The translations under genes and the position numbers were made by a program. Below are positions 46,481 through 58,580 of a DNA stretch of 64,000 nt, in pieces. Position 1 is the first letter of the stretch; every line of letters begins with the position of its first letter. Origin of the DNA: Myotis daubentonii (Eukaryota > Chordata > Mammalia > Chiroptera > Vespertilionidae); contig NC_081861.1 of assembly GCF_963259705.1 (NCBI RefSeq), positions 103,313,226 to 103,377,225 on the forward strand, read 5' to 3'. The notes beneath the pieces were generated by a model. That model saw nothing but the letters and a program-made list of their open reading frames with translations. It was not told where the DNA came from and ran no database searches.

Positions 46481-47124
46481 TAAGCATCAAAAGAGATTGA
46501 AACATTATAAAAAGTCCCATTGAATAATTATCTATGTCAACTTTGGGCTCATCAATGAAAACAGCGTTTTGCCTCAGGTGCTCAATAAGTATGCTCTGAC
46601 TGAACTTGTCCATGTGTAGGCTGCTGAGCAGGGTTCAGTGTATGATATGAGGAATCCAACCTATTTAAAACATCTCCCCTAATGTTCTCCTTTCTGCTTG
46701 GGTCTACAATTGGTTTCCATTAATTTTTTAAAATAAGGCTGCTGAGAAAAGGCCTACACACTCTCTTTGAAGGTCCTGGATAAAATCTTCCACTTCTCTG
46801 TCACTAATGCATTAACTTAAACCAATTTATTAAATAGCAGTGGTTTTGAACTTGAAAGTAGATACATTGGCCCTAAGGAATGTTTTGATGGGAACATGAC
46901 AGGAACAAATCTGTATTAATCAGGAAAGGGCATCTGAGACTGTGGGTCTTGGATTGGATATAGAGATTAGGCAGTTATTTTGTAGTGTGATAACTCTTCA
47001 TCAGACCTGAGTTGATAAAGCATTGGAAACGAAAGACTATTTCTTCATATCTTTTCCACATTTTACATAATAGTGGGCTTATCTACCAGTTCAAACTTTC
47101 TACTAGACTTAGACTATCAGAACT

Positions 47125-47285
47125 CAAAGGAATCTGAGGAATGACTTAGTACAACTTCATTTTTTCAGATGAAAGACTGAGGCCTAGTGCTAAAACAGAC
47201 ATTACCAAGGTAACACCACTAATTAGTGATAAGTCAAGACTAGAAGCTTATGTCTCTGACCAGTGCTCTTTCCCTATACACCCAT
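47125..47285 (-). repeat. MIR-like ancient SINE
   Basis: TTTTTTCAGATGAAAGACTG followed by GAGGCCTAGTGC and a GCTCTTTCCCTATAC end, in the order expected for the MIR complement. Confidence 0.5.
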
Positions 47286-48446
47286 TTTCTATCAGCTTTC
47301 TACCAAGTGACCTGTCTTGGGAGATTAAACAAAATGCAAGTAAAACAGAATGACTGTAGTGTATATGGCTGTTCTAGAAGAAATTGATGAAGTGACCCCT
47401 AAACTGAAACCCATTTTTTGATATCTTGCCTAACTCTTGTTCATGAAATATAATAAATGAAATGACATAGAGATTGTTGAAAGGACTAGCTTGAAGCATA
47501 TTTTCTTAGACTATTAAGTTGATTGTCTGCCTTCTATTTAATTGTCCTCTCTTCCCTTTTATATAATTCCCTGTAAACTCTTATGATAAAATCTGGCTTT
47601 TCAGATAATTTTACTATGTTTCACCACCTAAGATTGCCCCCTTAAGGTTCCTATATTTCCCCTTTTTTACCAAGTAAAATGTATCTCACTTTGTATTTCC
47701 TCTCACCCACTTTCTATGGTGAAAAATACCTTATATAATTAATTGCAGTTGATGGATTAATATAAAAATCCTTCTTGTAGAATTTTCATTTTATTAGAAG
47801 ATTATTAGAGATAAGGTCAAAACTTGGCAAGAGATCATTGGGTAGAGTGGAGCAGAGAGAAGTGGGACATGATTTTTGATTCCCCCAAATCACCCCACAT
47901 AGGACACCATCTACAAACATTGCAAGGGTACCTATAAGGCAGTTTTGTATAGAAGATAATTTACCACTTAGCATCAGCTTTGTTGACAGTTAGTAGTCAA
48001 CTGGATCTCCCTTTATGTACATTTAATAACCAATGAAAGAGTTGTAGTCATGAGACCTCAGAAAAGATCTCCAACTGAGAAAAAAAAAAAGTCCGTTTCT
48101 GCCCTTCAACTGTACTATGACTTTGACTAGAAGCTGTGGGGCTTTTCAAAGATAACTCTTCATACTTAAGGGCTCCTTTTGAGCAGTCAGTGACTTGTGA
48201 ACCTTGCCACTGACATTCCTACCTTCTCTCATCCTTATTAAGGCTGCCAATTCAAAGAGATATGTCAAATGGTAAAGGAATTCCCACTCACTCTACTTTG
48301 CTACTACTAAGGGCTAAGTGTAACTCTTCATACTCTCTTTTGCCTATGGTAATACATTTTGAGGGTCTCAGGTTCTACCTGTTGCAATTTCCATTGAAAA
48401 TCTCCTTCAATCTGCAATTGTTCACAGTTCTATGTTCTTTCAGGCA

Positions 48447-48543
48447 TGAATAAATTAATCCAGCCAGATTCCCCATGGCTTCTTCAGGAGACCCTATTGC
48501 TTGGATGAAGGAGTTCAACCAGCACTGGAGAAAACAGTAGGTA
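48447..48543 (+). other. Exon-like site with a 21-codon open frame, weak
   Basis: A pyrimidine-rich acceptor (TCTATGTTCTTTCAG ending 48443) is followed by an untranslated-looking lead, then CCCCATGG and 21 codons (MASSGDPIAWMKEFNQHWRK plus Q) ending at TAG, next to GTACTC that could be a weak donor. I do not recognise the peptide. Chance is a real possibility. Confidence 0.15.
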
Positions 48544-49115
48544 CTCAAATATGGTCTTGACTTCTGTTTTCATATAATCCGTGAAAGAGTACTCTTTCAT
48601 TCTGTGGGCCCTGGGCAGGGACAGAGAGACCTCACTAGTTACCTGTCACAAATTTGTTTGTCCACTGGAAAAATTAGCAGATAATGGGCAGGTGTTCACA
48701 GTACATTAATACAATCCTATAGAACATGAAAGCCTGTGGTTTCTGGAGAATTTGATAAAATGTAATATTTTTTTCATAGTGTCCTGCAAGTCATATTGGA
48801 ACCTGAGGGAAAAGTAAAAATCAGTCATATTGATCTTGTTTGTATTTACTACTTTGATATTATGACTATCATGGATTTGCATTAATTCTGATTTTTTTTA
48901 AAAAAAACATTGCACTAAAATATTTGTATCTTTATTACTGAGGTTTTTTTTTAGCAATTCCTTAAATTTTGTGTCACTCACCTTATCCTATCTTTTATTC
49001 CCATTTTGAAAGTAAGTCTATATACAGATTACACAAATGATTTCAATGCTAATCTTTTAGGATACATATATAAATCTCAGCACATATTGGCCACTCTTTT
49101 CATATAGTAGAGAAT

Positions 49116-49122
49116 ACTCTCT

Positions 49123-49174
<52 letters not shown>
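49116..49174. repeat. (CT)n/(GT)n microsatellite
   Basis: A few CT units followed by about 24 GT units. Confidence 0.98.
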
Positions 49175-49176
<2 letters not shown>

Positions 49177-49638
49177 CGAGGAACTGGATGACATTGTTGA
49201 GAAGGAAGACTATAGTAGTTGTAGTTGAATCACATGGATTTTAGGCAAGTGTTTATTCATGGATTAGTAACCTAAAAATTCAGTGAGTCTTAAGACATCA
49301 TCTAAGGGCAAATTTGAAAGATGTAGATTTTGAGAAAAGGAATTGTTTGTTAAGTTTGTTTTTTGGCTCCTTTTCATGGGTGCCTATTCTTAGGAGAACT
49401 ATATTACTGTAGCACCATTTTAGGTATCTAAATATTGAAAGGGGATTTGTCTAATATTAGGGCTCAGTTTAAAAAATCATGAACAAAATAACTGCAACTG
49501 CACATATCACTTAAATATGGAGAATAGTCACATTCAGTTATATCCCTAATCAAGAGGTCAGGATTTTAATGATATAACTCCTTATAGTACAATACTCTCT
49601 GTATGTTAAGACAGAGGGTGCATGTTTAACTTAAATTT

Positions 49639-49869
49639 CTCTCTATATAAAAGCCTAGTGACCAAACGGCAGAAGGACGGGTTGACCATTCGCTATGACA
49701 TGCACTGACCACCAGGGGGTAGACGCTCAATGCAGGAGCCACCCCTTGGTGGTCAGGGTGGATCCACAGCCACTTGACTGACCAAGATGAGCGGCGCTCC
49801 CACAGTGGGCCGAACCCCGTAGGACACCCCCCCCCCACCAGTGCATGAATCCGTGCACTGGGCCTCTAG
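49639..49869 (+). mobile_element. Short complete Helitron
   Basis: The 5' end CTCTATATAAAAGCCTAGTG is close to the HeliBat start. The 3' end is exact, with hairpin GTGCATGAATCCGTGCAC then TGGGCCTCTAG|T. The body carries CTGACCACCAGGGGGTAGAC, shared with 4302-4763 and 12997-13463. Confidence 0.9.
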
Positions 49870-50654
49870 TTTTATATGAGCTTATGTATATCTTGAAGCC
49901 GCTCCATCCTTTTTATACTTGCATTTTCCCATAAAAAGGAAAAGAGCTTCTGTTCAAGACCACTTGAAATATTTATTCCAAGATGTAATCAGGATAAGTA
50001 TATTAGGAGAGCTCAGTGAAATAAGGAGAAAAAAATCAGGCACCTGTCTGAAGCATACTATGCTTACAACACTCTTAAATTAATGATTAATACTCAGTGG
50101 AGTAGCCTACAGAACTAATAGCATGCTTCTATTGTCAGAAGTAATTATGGGTTGGCTCAAGTAAAGAACTATACCTCCTTTGGAGGTATTAACAAATTAA
50201 AATGCTGATGGAGACTGAATACTTCTTGTGATACAAAATTCAAATTAACTGAGGGAAATTCAATGAATTTTAATTTATTACTAGCCATTAAAGTTCCTAA
50301 TCATGATACAAACTCAGGCTTAAGAGAAAGAGAAATACACAACTACTACTACTAACAAACACACAGAAAGACAAAACAAATAAAAACAATATATATATTT
50401 TATTAATAAGGATAAAAATATACCTATGTAATTTGTTTGAATTATTTCCTTCTGGAAACATTAGCTGCAATCATTTATGGGGGCAAGAATTTATGTATGC
50501 ATATAATTATTTTACAATGATTAAAATGATAAGAATTTATTCATTTTAATTAGTATAATTATATAACACTAACAAAACTTAGAAATGATAACTTATTAAA
50601 TACTCATAGAGGTAGGCACTCATTTTGCAAATGAGATTGTTTAGATAGAGAATC
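49870..50654. other. Intergenic DNA, nothing recognised
   Basis: AT-rich, no gene or repeat terminus recognised. Confidence 0.4.
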
Positions 50655-51120
50655 TTTTTATTTTATTTTCAATTACAGTTGACACTCAATGTTATTTTAT
50701 ATTAGTTCCAGGTGTACAGCATAGCGCTTAGATAGTTATATAATTTACAAAGTGAGACCCCCAATAATTGAAGTACCCACTTGGCACAATGCATAGCTAT
50801 TACAATATCATTGACTATATTTCTTATGCTGAACTTTACATCTCCATGACTATTTTTTAAAAAATAAGTTTTTATTGATTTTTTTTTAGAGAGAGGAAGG
50901 GAGAGGGAGAGAGAAATAGAAACACTGATGAGAGAGAATCATTGATTGGCTGCCTCTTGCATGCCCCCTACTGAGGATGGAGCCTGCAGCCTGGGTATGT
51001 GCCCTGACCAGGAATGGAAACTGCTACTTCTCAGTTCCTGATATGACACTCAACCACACTGGTTGGGCCCCATGACTATTTTGGAACTACCAATTTGTAC
51101 CAAGTAGCTTGCTCAAGTCA
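50655..51120 (-). mobile_element. HAL1-type 3' end interrupted by a SINE
   Basis: 50655-50856 and 51083-51120 together are the complement of the HAL1-like 3' end seen on + at 16440-16690 (CAGGTGTACAGCATAGCGCT, then GAACTACCAATTTGTACC). The Ves SINE at 50857-51069 splits them. Confidence 0.75.
50857..51069 (-). mobile_element. Ves SINE
   Basis: Minus-strand Ves copy with the 13-bp target duplication CCATGACTATTTT at 50844-50856 and 51070-51082. Confidence 0.95.
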
Positions 51121-51299
51121 TACCGGCAGTCAGTGGCAAAGCCTGAACTTCAATTCAGAAAAACTTACTGCAGAGGCAATGTTTTTGCCAAATACAAATG
51201 AGGCCTAATTATTTATACAATATTTGCATGTAAATGGGAACATGTATAGAACATGAAATACTAGGGCTATTTAAAAATCAGAGTAAAATGACAAAATAT

Positions 51300-51480
51300 T
51301 AAAGCTAAAAGAGTCCTTAAAGGTTAGTTGGTTTAACCTACATATTTAAAAGAAGAAATGAGGGCCTAGGGAAATTGACTTGCCCAACATCATAAGACAG
51401 TCAATGACAGAGTTGGAAGATCTCAAGACTTCTTACTCTCAATCTCATAGTTTCATTACACTAAGTTGCCTTTGCTAAGA
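51300..51480 (-). repeat. MIR-like ancient repeat
   Basis: AAGAAATGAGGGCCTAGGGA, then TTGACTTGCCCAACATCATA, then CAGAGTTGGAAGATCTCAAG, in MIR-complement order. Confidence 0.55.
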
Positions 51481-51694
51481 CTAATTTAAATAAATACATC
51501 AATATTTATATTTTCAAGTAATTTTTAACTTCAAATGATCACTTTCCAAAGATATTTGCTTACCCTAGTGATGCTGTGTTTCACCAAATGTTCTCATAAT
51601 TTGTTCTTTGGAGTTATCTTTGATACTGGCTTGAGTCAACACAGTATGGTCATGCCTTAACATACCTTGCTTTTGAACACAAATGGTATTTCTA

Positions 51695-51880
51695 TTTTCT
51701 TATTGAATTTATTGGGGTGACAATGGCTAATGAAATTATACAGGTTTTGGGTGTACAATTCTACAATACGTCTTCTGTATATTGTATTGTGTGTTTACCA
51801 CCCCAAATCAAGTCCCCTTCTACCACCATTTATCCCCCATTTATTGTCTTTTTCATCCTTAACTTCATTGTTCAGTCTTG
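51695..51880 (-). mobile_element. L1 3' UTR fragment
   Basis: TTCTTATTGAATTTATTGGG, TGACAATGGCTAATGAAATT and a C-rich stretch CCCCTTCTACCACC: the complement of an L1 3' end. Confidence 0.7.
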
Positions 51881-51940
51881 GTTCTAAATGACATTTGATT
51901 ATATCCCCAAATTTAACTACCCTTAAAATAAAAAGATTTG

Positions 51941-52055
51941 GCCCTGGCTGGTGTAACTCAGCTATTAGAGCATCGGCCTGTGCACTGAACGGTTGAGAGT
52001 TCCATTGCCAGTCAAGGGCACATACCTAGATTGCAGACGTGTGAGAGAGGCAACC

Positions 52056-52110
<55 letters not shown>

Positions 52111-52221
52111 TCTCTCTCTCTGTCTTTCTGTCTCTTTCTCTTTCCCTATCACTCTCTGAAAAATATATGAAAAAATATCTCCAGATGAGGATTAACAGCA
52201 ACAACAACAATAAAACCCCAC
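51941..52221 (+). mobile_element. Ves SINE with expanded CT tract
   Basis: Head GCCCTGGCTGGTGTAACTCA, internal CT microsatellite (52059-52106) in the usual CTCTCT region, A-rich tail. The target duplication AAAGATTTG is at 51932-51940 and 52222-52230. Confidence 0.94.
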
Positions 52222-52362
52222 AAAGATTTGTCACCATGGAGATTATTGTGGAGTATATGATGCAGGCTGTAAAGTAGAATTTTAGAAGAGAATTCCAAAA
52301 TTTTCCTTAATAGTAGGAGTATAATTGAAATAAGCATGTAGCCTTTCAAAGTGATGGCTTTG

Positions 52363-52620
52363 CCCTAGCCAGTTTGGCTCAGTGGATAGATAATAGGCCT
52401 GTGGACTAAAGGGTCTCAGATTTTATTTCAGGGTACATACCTCGGTTTCAGGCTCCTCCCTTGCCCAGGCCCTGGTCAGGGCTCTTGCAGGAGGCAATCA
52501 ATTGATGTGCTTCTTTCACATTGATATTTCACTCTTCCACTCTCTCTAAAAAATCAATGGGAAAATATCCTCGGGTGAGGATTTAAAAAACTAAATAAAA
52601 TGAAAAAAAAATAATAAAAA
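52363..52620 (+). mobile_element. Ves SINE
   Basis: Head GCCCTAGCCAGTTTGGCTCA, a tRNA-unrelated part with GCAGGAGGCAATCAATTGAT, and A-rich end. TCAAAGT near both ends may be the target duplication. Confidence 0.9.
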
Positions 52621-53079
52621 CACATCAAAGTTACAGTTTAGGGAGGGAAAACTCATTTGGATGTTTTCTTTCTAATGTTTATTTTTTTAAAATATTATCA
52701 CTATGGGAAATCCCATGTTCTAAACTTTCAAACCACTGGAGTCCAGGAAGATAATATATACTAGTGTGTTATGTTGTGTTTCTTGGATGACTTTTCTCAG
52801 CTATAGAGATTCCAAATAAAGAATACCATTCATTCTCCTAGGCAAAGGGGATTCTTTGGGGGTAATGAATACCTTGGTGTGGTATGTAGGATATGTTGAT
52901 GGCATAGTTTGTTGGAGAGGTTGTGAGAATAATTAAGAAAGTCAGATAGAGCTAGGACTAAGCAAAAAATAATGTAGATCAGAAAAATGTTACAGTGAAG
53001 GTTATATGAAACAAGTAGTAGTCTAAATTGGAGGCAGAGAAGAGAATCAGGGGCAGGGGAGACTTTGTTTGGGGCAACA

Positions 53080-53183
53080 GGTGCACAATGAAGTGAGCAA
53101 ATGAAGTTTTATTGAATTGTACATTTGAAACCTATATGGTTTGGCAAAGCAATGTCATCCTAATAAATTCAATTAAAAAATAA
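53080..53183 (+). mobile_element. L1 3' end fragment
   Basis: ATTGAATTGTACATTTGAAA, then CCTATATGGTTTGGCAAAGC, then AATAAATTCAATTAAAAAAT. Confidence 0.75.
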
Positions 53184-53399
53184 AACTTTCAGTTATTAGT
53201 GATATCAATGATATTCCCAATATTGGGAAAGACAGGGAAAGAGAAAGTTCTCAGTTTTAGATAAATTTGCCCTTAAGAATACTAGCCTTTTGTTTTAACC
53301 TTCTTAAAATGCCATCTGTGAAGCCTAGTCTAAATAAATTATAGATAATATGTCTTTTTTGTAACTATATTCACTGGAATATTGGCCTATAGTTTTATT

Positions 53400-53609
53400 T
53401 ATTTTAAAATATGTTTTTATTGATTTTAGAGAGAAAAAAGAGAGGGAGAGATAGAAAGATCAATGATGAGAGAAAATCATCTATGGGCTGGCTCCTCCCC
53501 TCGCCCCCCCCCCCCCCCACTGGGGATTGAGCCCACAACTCGGGAATCAAACCATTACCTCCTGGTTCCTAGGTTGATGCTCAACCACTGAGCCACACCA
53601 GCTTGGCTT
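53400..53609 (-). mobile_element. Ves SINE
   Basis: Minus-strand Ves copy with AGAGGGAGAGATAGAAAGAT, a C-run at 53503-53518 and head complement CACTGAGCCACACCAGCTTG. Confidence 0.9.
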
Positions 53610-53611
53610 AT

Positions 53612-54230
53612 TTTTTTTTATTTTTTGTGTTCAGTCTTTGTCTGGCTTGGATATCAGAATAACACTGGCTTCATAATATGAGTTGAGCAGTGTTCTATCA
53701 TCTATTTTTTGACAGGTTGTAAGGAATTGATAATTAATTCTTTAAAAGTTTGATAGAATATTTTATTAGTAATATGGTTCTTCAAATTATTTATCTCATA
53801 TTGGGTTAGTGGTGGTAGTTTATGCTTTTGATGATATGGGTCCACTTCTAAGATATTAAATTTATGTATAGTGATATTTCTAATGTTTTCTTATTATTCT
53901 TTATTATTATCATCTTTTTTGTGATATCCTTTGTTTCATTTCAGACATTGCTGATTTTTGTTATTGCTTTTTCCTTTCTTTGTCAGCCATGCTTGAGATT
54001 TGCCAATTGTATTAAACTTTGAAAAAACAACAGATTTTTGCTTCATTGATTTGCTCTATTATTTTTCTCTTTTTAATTTATTTTGCTGTTATCTATATTA
54101 TTTACTACCTTCCACTTGGTTAAGTTTAATTTGCTCTTCTTCTAATTTTTTGAAGCGGGGATGTAGATATTTGATTTTAGACTTTTCTACTGCAAAGATG
54201 TAATGCTATATATTTAGAAACAGTGTTTTC
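53612..54230 (-). mobile_element. Old L1 ORF2 fragment
   Basis: Complement of L1 ORF2 RT/connection region: GTCTGGCTTGGATATCAGAA, ACTGGCTTCATAATATGAGT, later ACAGATTTTTGCTTCATTGA. Strongly decayed. Confidence 0.7.
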
Positions 54231-55402
54231 TTTAACCTTCAAAACAACGCATTTAAGGGAAAGTAATTATAAAGAAATAAATTACAAGCTTATGCTTAAA
54301 TTATGTCTAAGCTCACCCTGGGCCAAAATAATTTCCTAGGCCTAAAGGCATGCAAGAGTCCAGCTTTGCTCTCTGAGTAGATAATGACATAGTGAGGTAA
54401 GCTCTTGGCCTATGTCAGAAATAAAAGTGAGCAAAGCAGATAAATTTAATAAAACATATATAATATTTTTACAGCTGCACATTTGGGGGACCAGTGCCTA
54501 TTCAATATACTTTCAGGTGCTTGCTGTGTTCCCTGGCTATGTAGGGGAAGGACTTGTCATTTCCTGCCATAAAAAGGCAGCAGGCTGTGGTGGAGAAAGT
54601 AAAAATAGCACCACATTGCCACAAAGAAGTGTGCTGTACTCCATTTGAGTGTGTGTGTGTGTGTGTGTGGTGAGAAGGTGAAACCTATTTAAAACTGACT
54701 TTTATTTGCACTTCTTTTTATCATAATACCATGTGGCTGCTTAAATATATATTCCCAGGAGTTCAGACTTTTTAAAAAGGCAACAAGTGTGTTTTGAGTC
54801 TTGCTCTATGCCTTAGAATCTAAGGCTTAGATTATAGATTGCAGATAAATATGGGTAATTTATAGTTGGGTAATTTTTAAAATGTCAAATGGATATTAAG
54901 CTAGTGGGAACCACTGTTATGGTGAAGATGTGTTTTCTCTTTGTTTCTTTAATTTTATTCCCAAACATTTAGATAATATATCATGATTGTTTGGGGGTAT
55001 CCATTGAGAAAATTCTAATTAGTTCAATGAATGGCATTCAGAGCACTTATTTTATTCATTTGCAGTTTATCTACAAGGAAGAGCAAATTTTCCTGTTGAG
55101 AAAATAGACAATTTTATAAAGAAAAATAGTTATAATTCTCAGTAAATAAAAATGGAAAGTTCTTTAAAAAGTAGCCCCTGCAATCTCCAAATGCTTTGCA
55201 GTGACCATTATAAATAATGAAAACAATAGCTATAAATTAGTAAATATGTGTTTAGATTTTATAACTTAGAGTATTTAAATGACAAACTGCAAAAATTACA
55301 CAGAATTGGAAAATTTTAAGAATGTTTCTGAAAACATGCTGAGCGATTTGTACTATTTAACAAATATTTCCTAAATGTCTGCTAATGGGCATTTATTTAA
55401 TA
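54231..55402. other. Intergenic DNA with a short GT repeat
   Basis: Holds a GT run at 54648-54669. No gene or other repeat recognised. Confidence 0.45.
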
Positions 55403-55760
55403 CTAGAGGCTCAATGCATGAAGATTTGTGCAAGAATGGGCCTTCCTTCCCCTGGCTGCTGGCACTGCCTTCGCTCCAGCCCAGAGCTTCCTTTCTGCCT
55501 TCATTCCCGCAGGGAGCCACCTTTCCGCCTTCTCACACTGCCCAGAGGCCTGGAGCGGCTGGGGTGGTGCTGTATACCTGTGTCATCGCCATGGTGATGA
55601 CTCAAGCATCCTGCCCCACCCCTGGCAACTCGGTGCCTGTGTATGAAAATTAACCCACCATGTTTGTTGGATTATTTTGCATACTCAACCCTGATTGAGT
55701 TGGCTGGTGGGCGTCATGAAGGTATGTTCAATTTGCATCTTTCTCTTTTATTAGTGTAGA
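55403..55760 (-). mobile_element. Complete short Helitron
   Basis: On the minus strand: start A|TCTACACTAATAAAAGAG with ATGCAAATTGAACATACC, end a decayed hairpin and GAGCCTCTAG|T. It carries a GC-rich body of about 250 bp. The overlapping open frames are not genes. Confidence 0.92.
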
Positions 55761-56095
55761 TAAGTCTGCTCTAAGTGTTGTGAGAGATACACACATGATT
55801 AGGACAGAATCCCTACTCTCAATAAGCTTATAATCTGGTGGATATATGGATGATTAACTATGCTATCAGACAGGATGAAACATATTAGGCTATAGGAGAG
55901 ATATGAGCAACATGCTGTGGGAAGTCAAATGAAAGAGAGGTAATTTCAAATTGAGTGACTCAAGGAAGACTTGGGGGAGGGTATGAGATCATCAAAATTC
56001 TCCTTTTTATCAAGAATTTTCCTATCAAAGTGGGAAGGTGGGGATGAGGAACTAGGACATAAAAACATGTAGGTTGAATAAAAAAACAAAACCGA
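55761..56095. other. Intergenic DNA, nothing recognised
   Basis: Short single-copy-looking interval between Helitron and SINE. Confidence 0.4.
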
Positions 56096-56100
56096 GAGAT

Positions 56101-56316
56101 CCCCCTGTCAGCATGGCTCAGTGATTGAGAGTCAGCCTATGAACCAGGAGGTCATGGTTCAATTCCCATATAGGGCACATACTCTGGTTTCAGGCTCCAT
56201 CCCCAATGTGAGGTGTGCCGGAGACAGCCGATCAAGGATTCTTTCTTATTATTGGTTTCTCTCTCTCCCTCTCCCTTCCTCTCTGAAATCAATAAAAATA
56301 TATTAAAAACAAACAC
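56101..56316 (+). mobile_element. Ves SINE
   Basis: Head CTGTCAGCATGGCTCAGTGA, B-box-like GGTTCAATTCCC, CT-rich 3' part and A-tail. AGAGATC and AGAGAAATC flank it as a probable duplication. Confidence 0.92.
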
Positions 56317-56940
56317 ACAGAGAAATCTAGGTACATGATATATTCAAGGACAGCCTGGCAGTGTGGAAGCCTAGAGCATTTTGAAAACTATAATTTGAGA
56401 TCTGGCTAGAAAGAGAAAATAGAGCTTTGAATGTCAGTTTTTAGGCCATCATAATGTGGACACTTGGAGGATTTTTCATAAGTGCCTGATATGCTTCAAA
56501 CTGTATCTGATAAAGATGTCTGCAGAAATATGGTAGTCTAAAATAAAAAAAAGTTATGCTATTTAACACAAAAAAGGAAGTAGGGCTATTACTCATGTCA
56601 AAATGTTGCAAACAGAGATAAATATGAATTTTGTTCCTCCGGAAATATTACTGGGTATTACTGATACTGTGACAGAAAGGCATGAAAAATTTGCATTTGC
56701 CAGATGAGATTTCTTGTTTGCTTCTCTATTTATTTTAGCTAGAAGGTGCCACTCTGTCCTTTGACTCAACCCAAAGTAGAAGCTCTTAGTATTTCTCTAA
56801 GGTAATTTGCAAAAGATTTTGGGCAAAAAGGGATGTTCTGGCCTTTATACAATACTTTTCAACTCATACTATACATTGCAAAAAAGGAAAGAAACAAACA
56901 AAACCAAATGTATATATATTCTGCTTTTATTTTATATTTT
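56317..56940. other. Intergenic DNA, nothing recognised
   Basis: No gene or repeat terminus recognised. Confidence 0.4.
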
Positions 56941-56944
56941 ATTT

Positions 56945-57103
56945 CATTTTTTAAAATTTGTTTTATTGCTTAAAGTATTACAAAGAGTGTTACATACGTC
57001 TCCTTTTTTTCCCCTGCCTTGACATTCCCCCAGCCTCCCCTACCCCCTAGTGTCTTCTGTCCATTGGGTATGCTTATATGCATGCATACAAGTCCTTCGG
57101 TTG
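56945..57103 (-). mobile_element. L1 3' UTR stub
   Basis: Complement of an L1 3' end: TTGCTTAAAGTATTACAAAG, C-rich tract, then GTCCATTGGGTATGCTTATA and ATGCATACAAGTCCTTCGG. It ends where a second L1 begins. Confidence 0.85.
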
Positions 57104-57283
57104 TTTTATTGTTTTATTTTATTTTATTTTATTTTATTTATTTTATTTTATTTTATTTTATTTATTTTATATTTTATTTTATTTTATTTTATTATTTTAT
57201 TTTATTTTATTTTATTTTATTTTATTTTATTTTATTTTATTTTATTTTATTTTATTTTATTTTATTTTATTTTATTTTATTTT
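57104..57283. repeat. (TTTTA)n pentanucleotide array
   Basis: About 180 bases of TTTTA units with a few slippage variants. It stands in the place of the A-tail of the minus-strand L1 to its right, so it probably grew from that tail. Confidence 0.97.
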
Positions 57284-58580
57284 ATAATATTGTTGAAAGT
57301 ATTACATGTGTTCCCTTATGGCCACATTGACCTCCATCAGTCTGCCCCTGGCCCACAGCCCAGGCCTTCACCTTCCTATTTTCTGTGTCCATTGGTTATG
57401 CTTATATGTATACAAATGTTCTTTGGCTGATCTATACCCACCAAAGCCACCAATCCTCCCCTGCCTTCCTTCTGAGGTTTAACAGTCTGTTCAATGCTTC
57501 TGTATCTCTGGATCTATTTTTGTTCATAAGTTTATTATATTCCACAAATGAGTGAGATCGTGTGATACTTACCCTTCTCTGTGACTTATTTAGCTTAGCA
57601 TAATGCTCTCCTGTTCTATCCATGCTGTTTCAAATGGTAAGAGTTCTTTCTTTTTACCACTGCTTAGTATTCCATTGTGTAGCTGTACCACAGTTTTTTA
57701 ATCCACTCATCTGCTGGCACTTAGGCTACTGTCAATTGTGCTGCTATGATCATAGAGGTGCATATATCCTTTCTGATTGGTCTTTCAGATTTCTTGATAT
57801 AGTCCTAGAAGTGGGTTTACTGGTTCAAATGTGAGTTCCATTTTTAGTTTTTTGAGGAAACTCTATACTGTTTTGCACATAGGCTGCACCAGTCTGCATT
57901 CCCACCAGCAATGCACGAGGGTTCCTTTTTCTCATATCCTCATCAGCACTTGTCATTTGTTGATTTCTTGATGAAAGCCATTCTGAAAGGTTTGAAGTGA
58001 TATCTCATTGTTGTTTTTTTTTATTTGTATCTCGCAGATGATTAGTGACTTTGAGCATTTTTTCATATGCCTCTTGGCCTTCTGTATGTCCACTTTCGAA
58101 AACTATCTATTTAGATCCTTTGCCCATTTTTGATTGAATTATTTATCTTTCTTTTGTTAGGTTGCATGAGTTCCCTATGAACTTTGGAAATTAAACCCTT
58201 ACCAGATGTAACATTCACAAATATGTTTTCCCATGCACTGGGCTCTCGTGTTATTTTGTTGATGGTTTCTTTTGTTGTGCAGAAGCTTTTTATTTTGATG
58301 TACTCCCATCTGTTTATTTTCTCCTTAGTGTCCATTGTCCTAGGAAATGTATCAATAAACATATTGCTATAAATACAACTAAGATTTTGCTGTGTAAGTG
58401 CAAGCCAGAGGCATCTCACATGCATCCACATCTGGGCTTGCATTGAAGTCTGTTATCCATTTTGAGTTTATTTTTGTGTATGGTATAAGTTGGTAATCTA
58501 TTTTAATTTATTTTTTTTCATGGATATGTCCAGTTTTCCCAACACCATTAACTGAAGAGACTGTCTTGACCGCATTGTAT

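Larger units (their letters stand above)
41961..49115. other. Quiet AT-rich block of about 7 kb
   Basis: No Helitron, hAT, Ves or young L1 recognised. MIR-like pieces are likely at 44030-44235 (minus), 46345-46480 (plus) and 47125-47285 (minus). One weak exon-like site is at 48440-48543. No confident gene. Confidence 0.5.

Noticed and set aside
57019..57430. Tyr/Phe/Leu-rich open frames
   Set aside because: Translation of the TTTTA array and L1 3' UTR.
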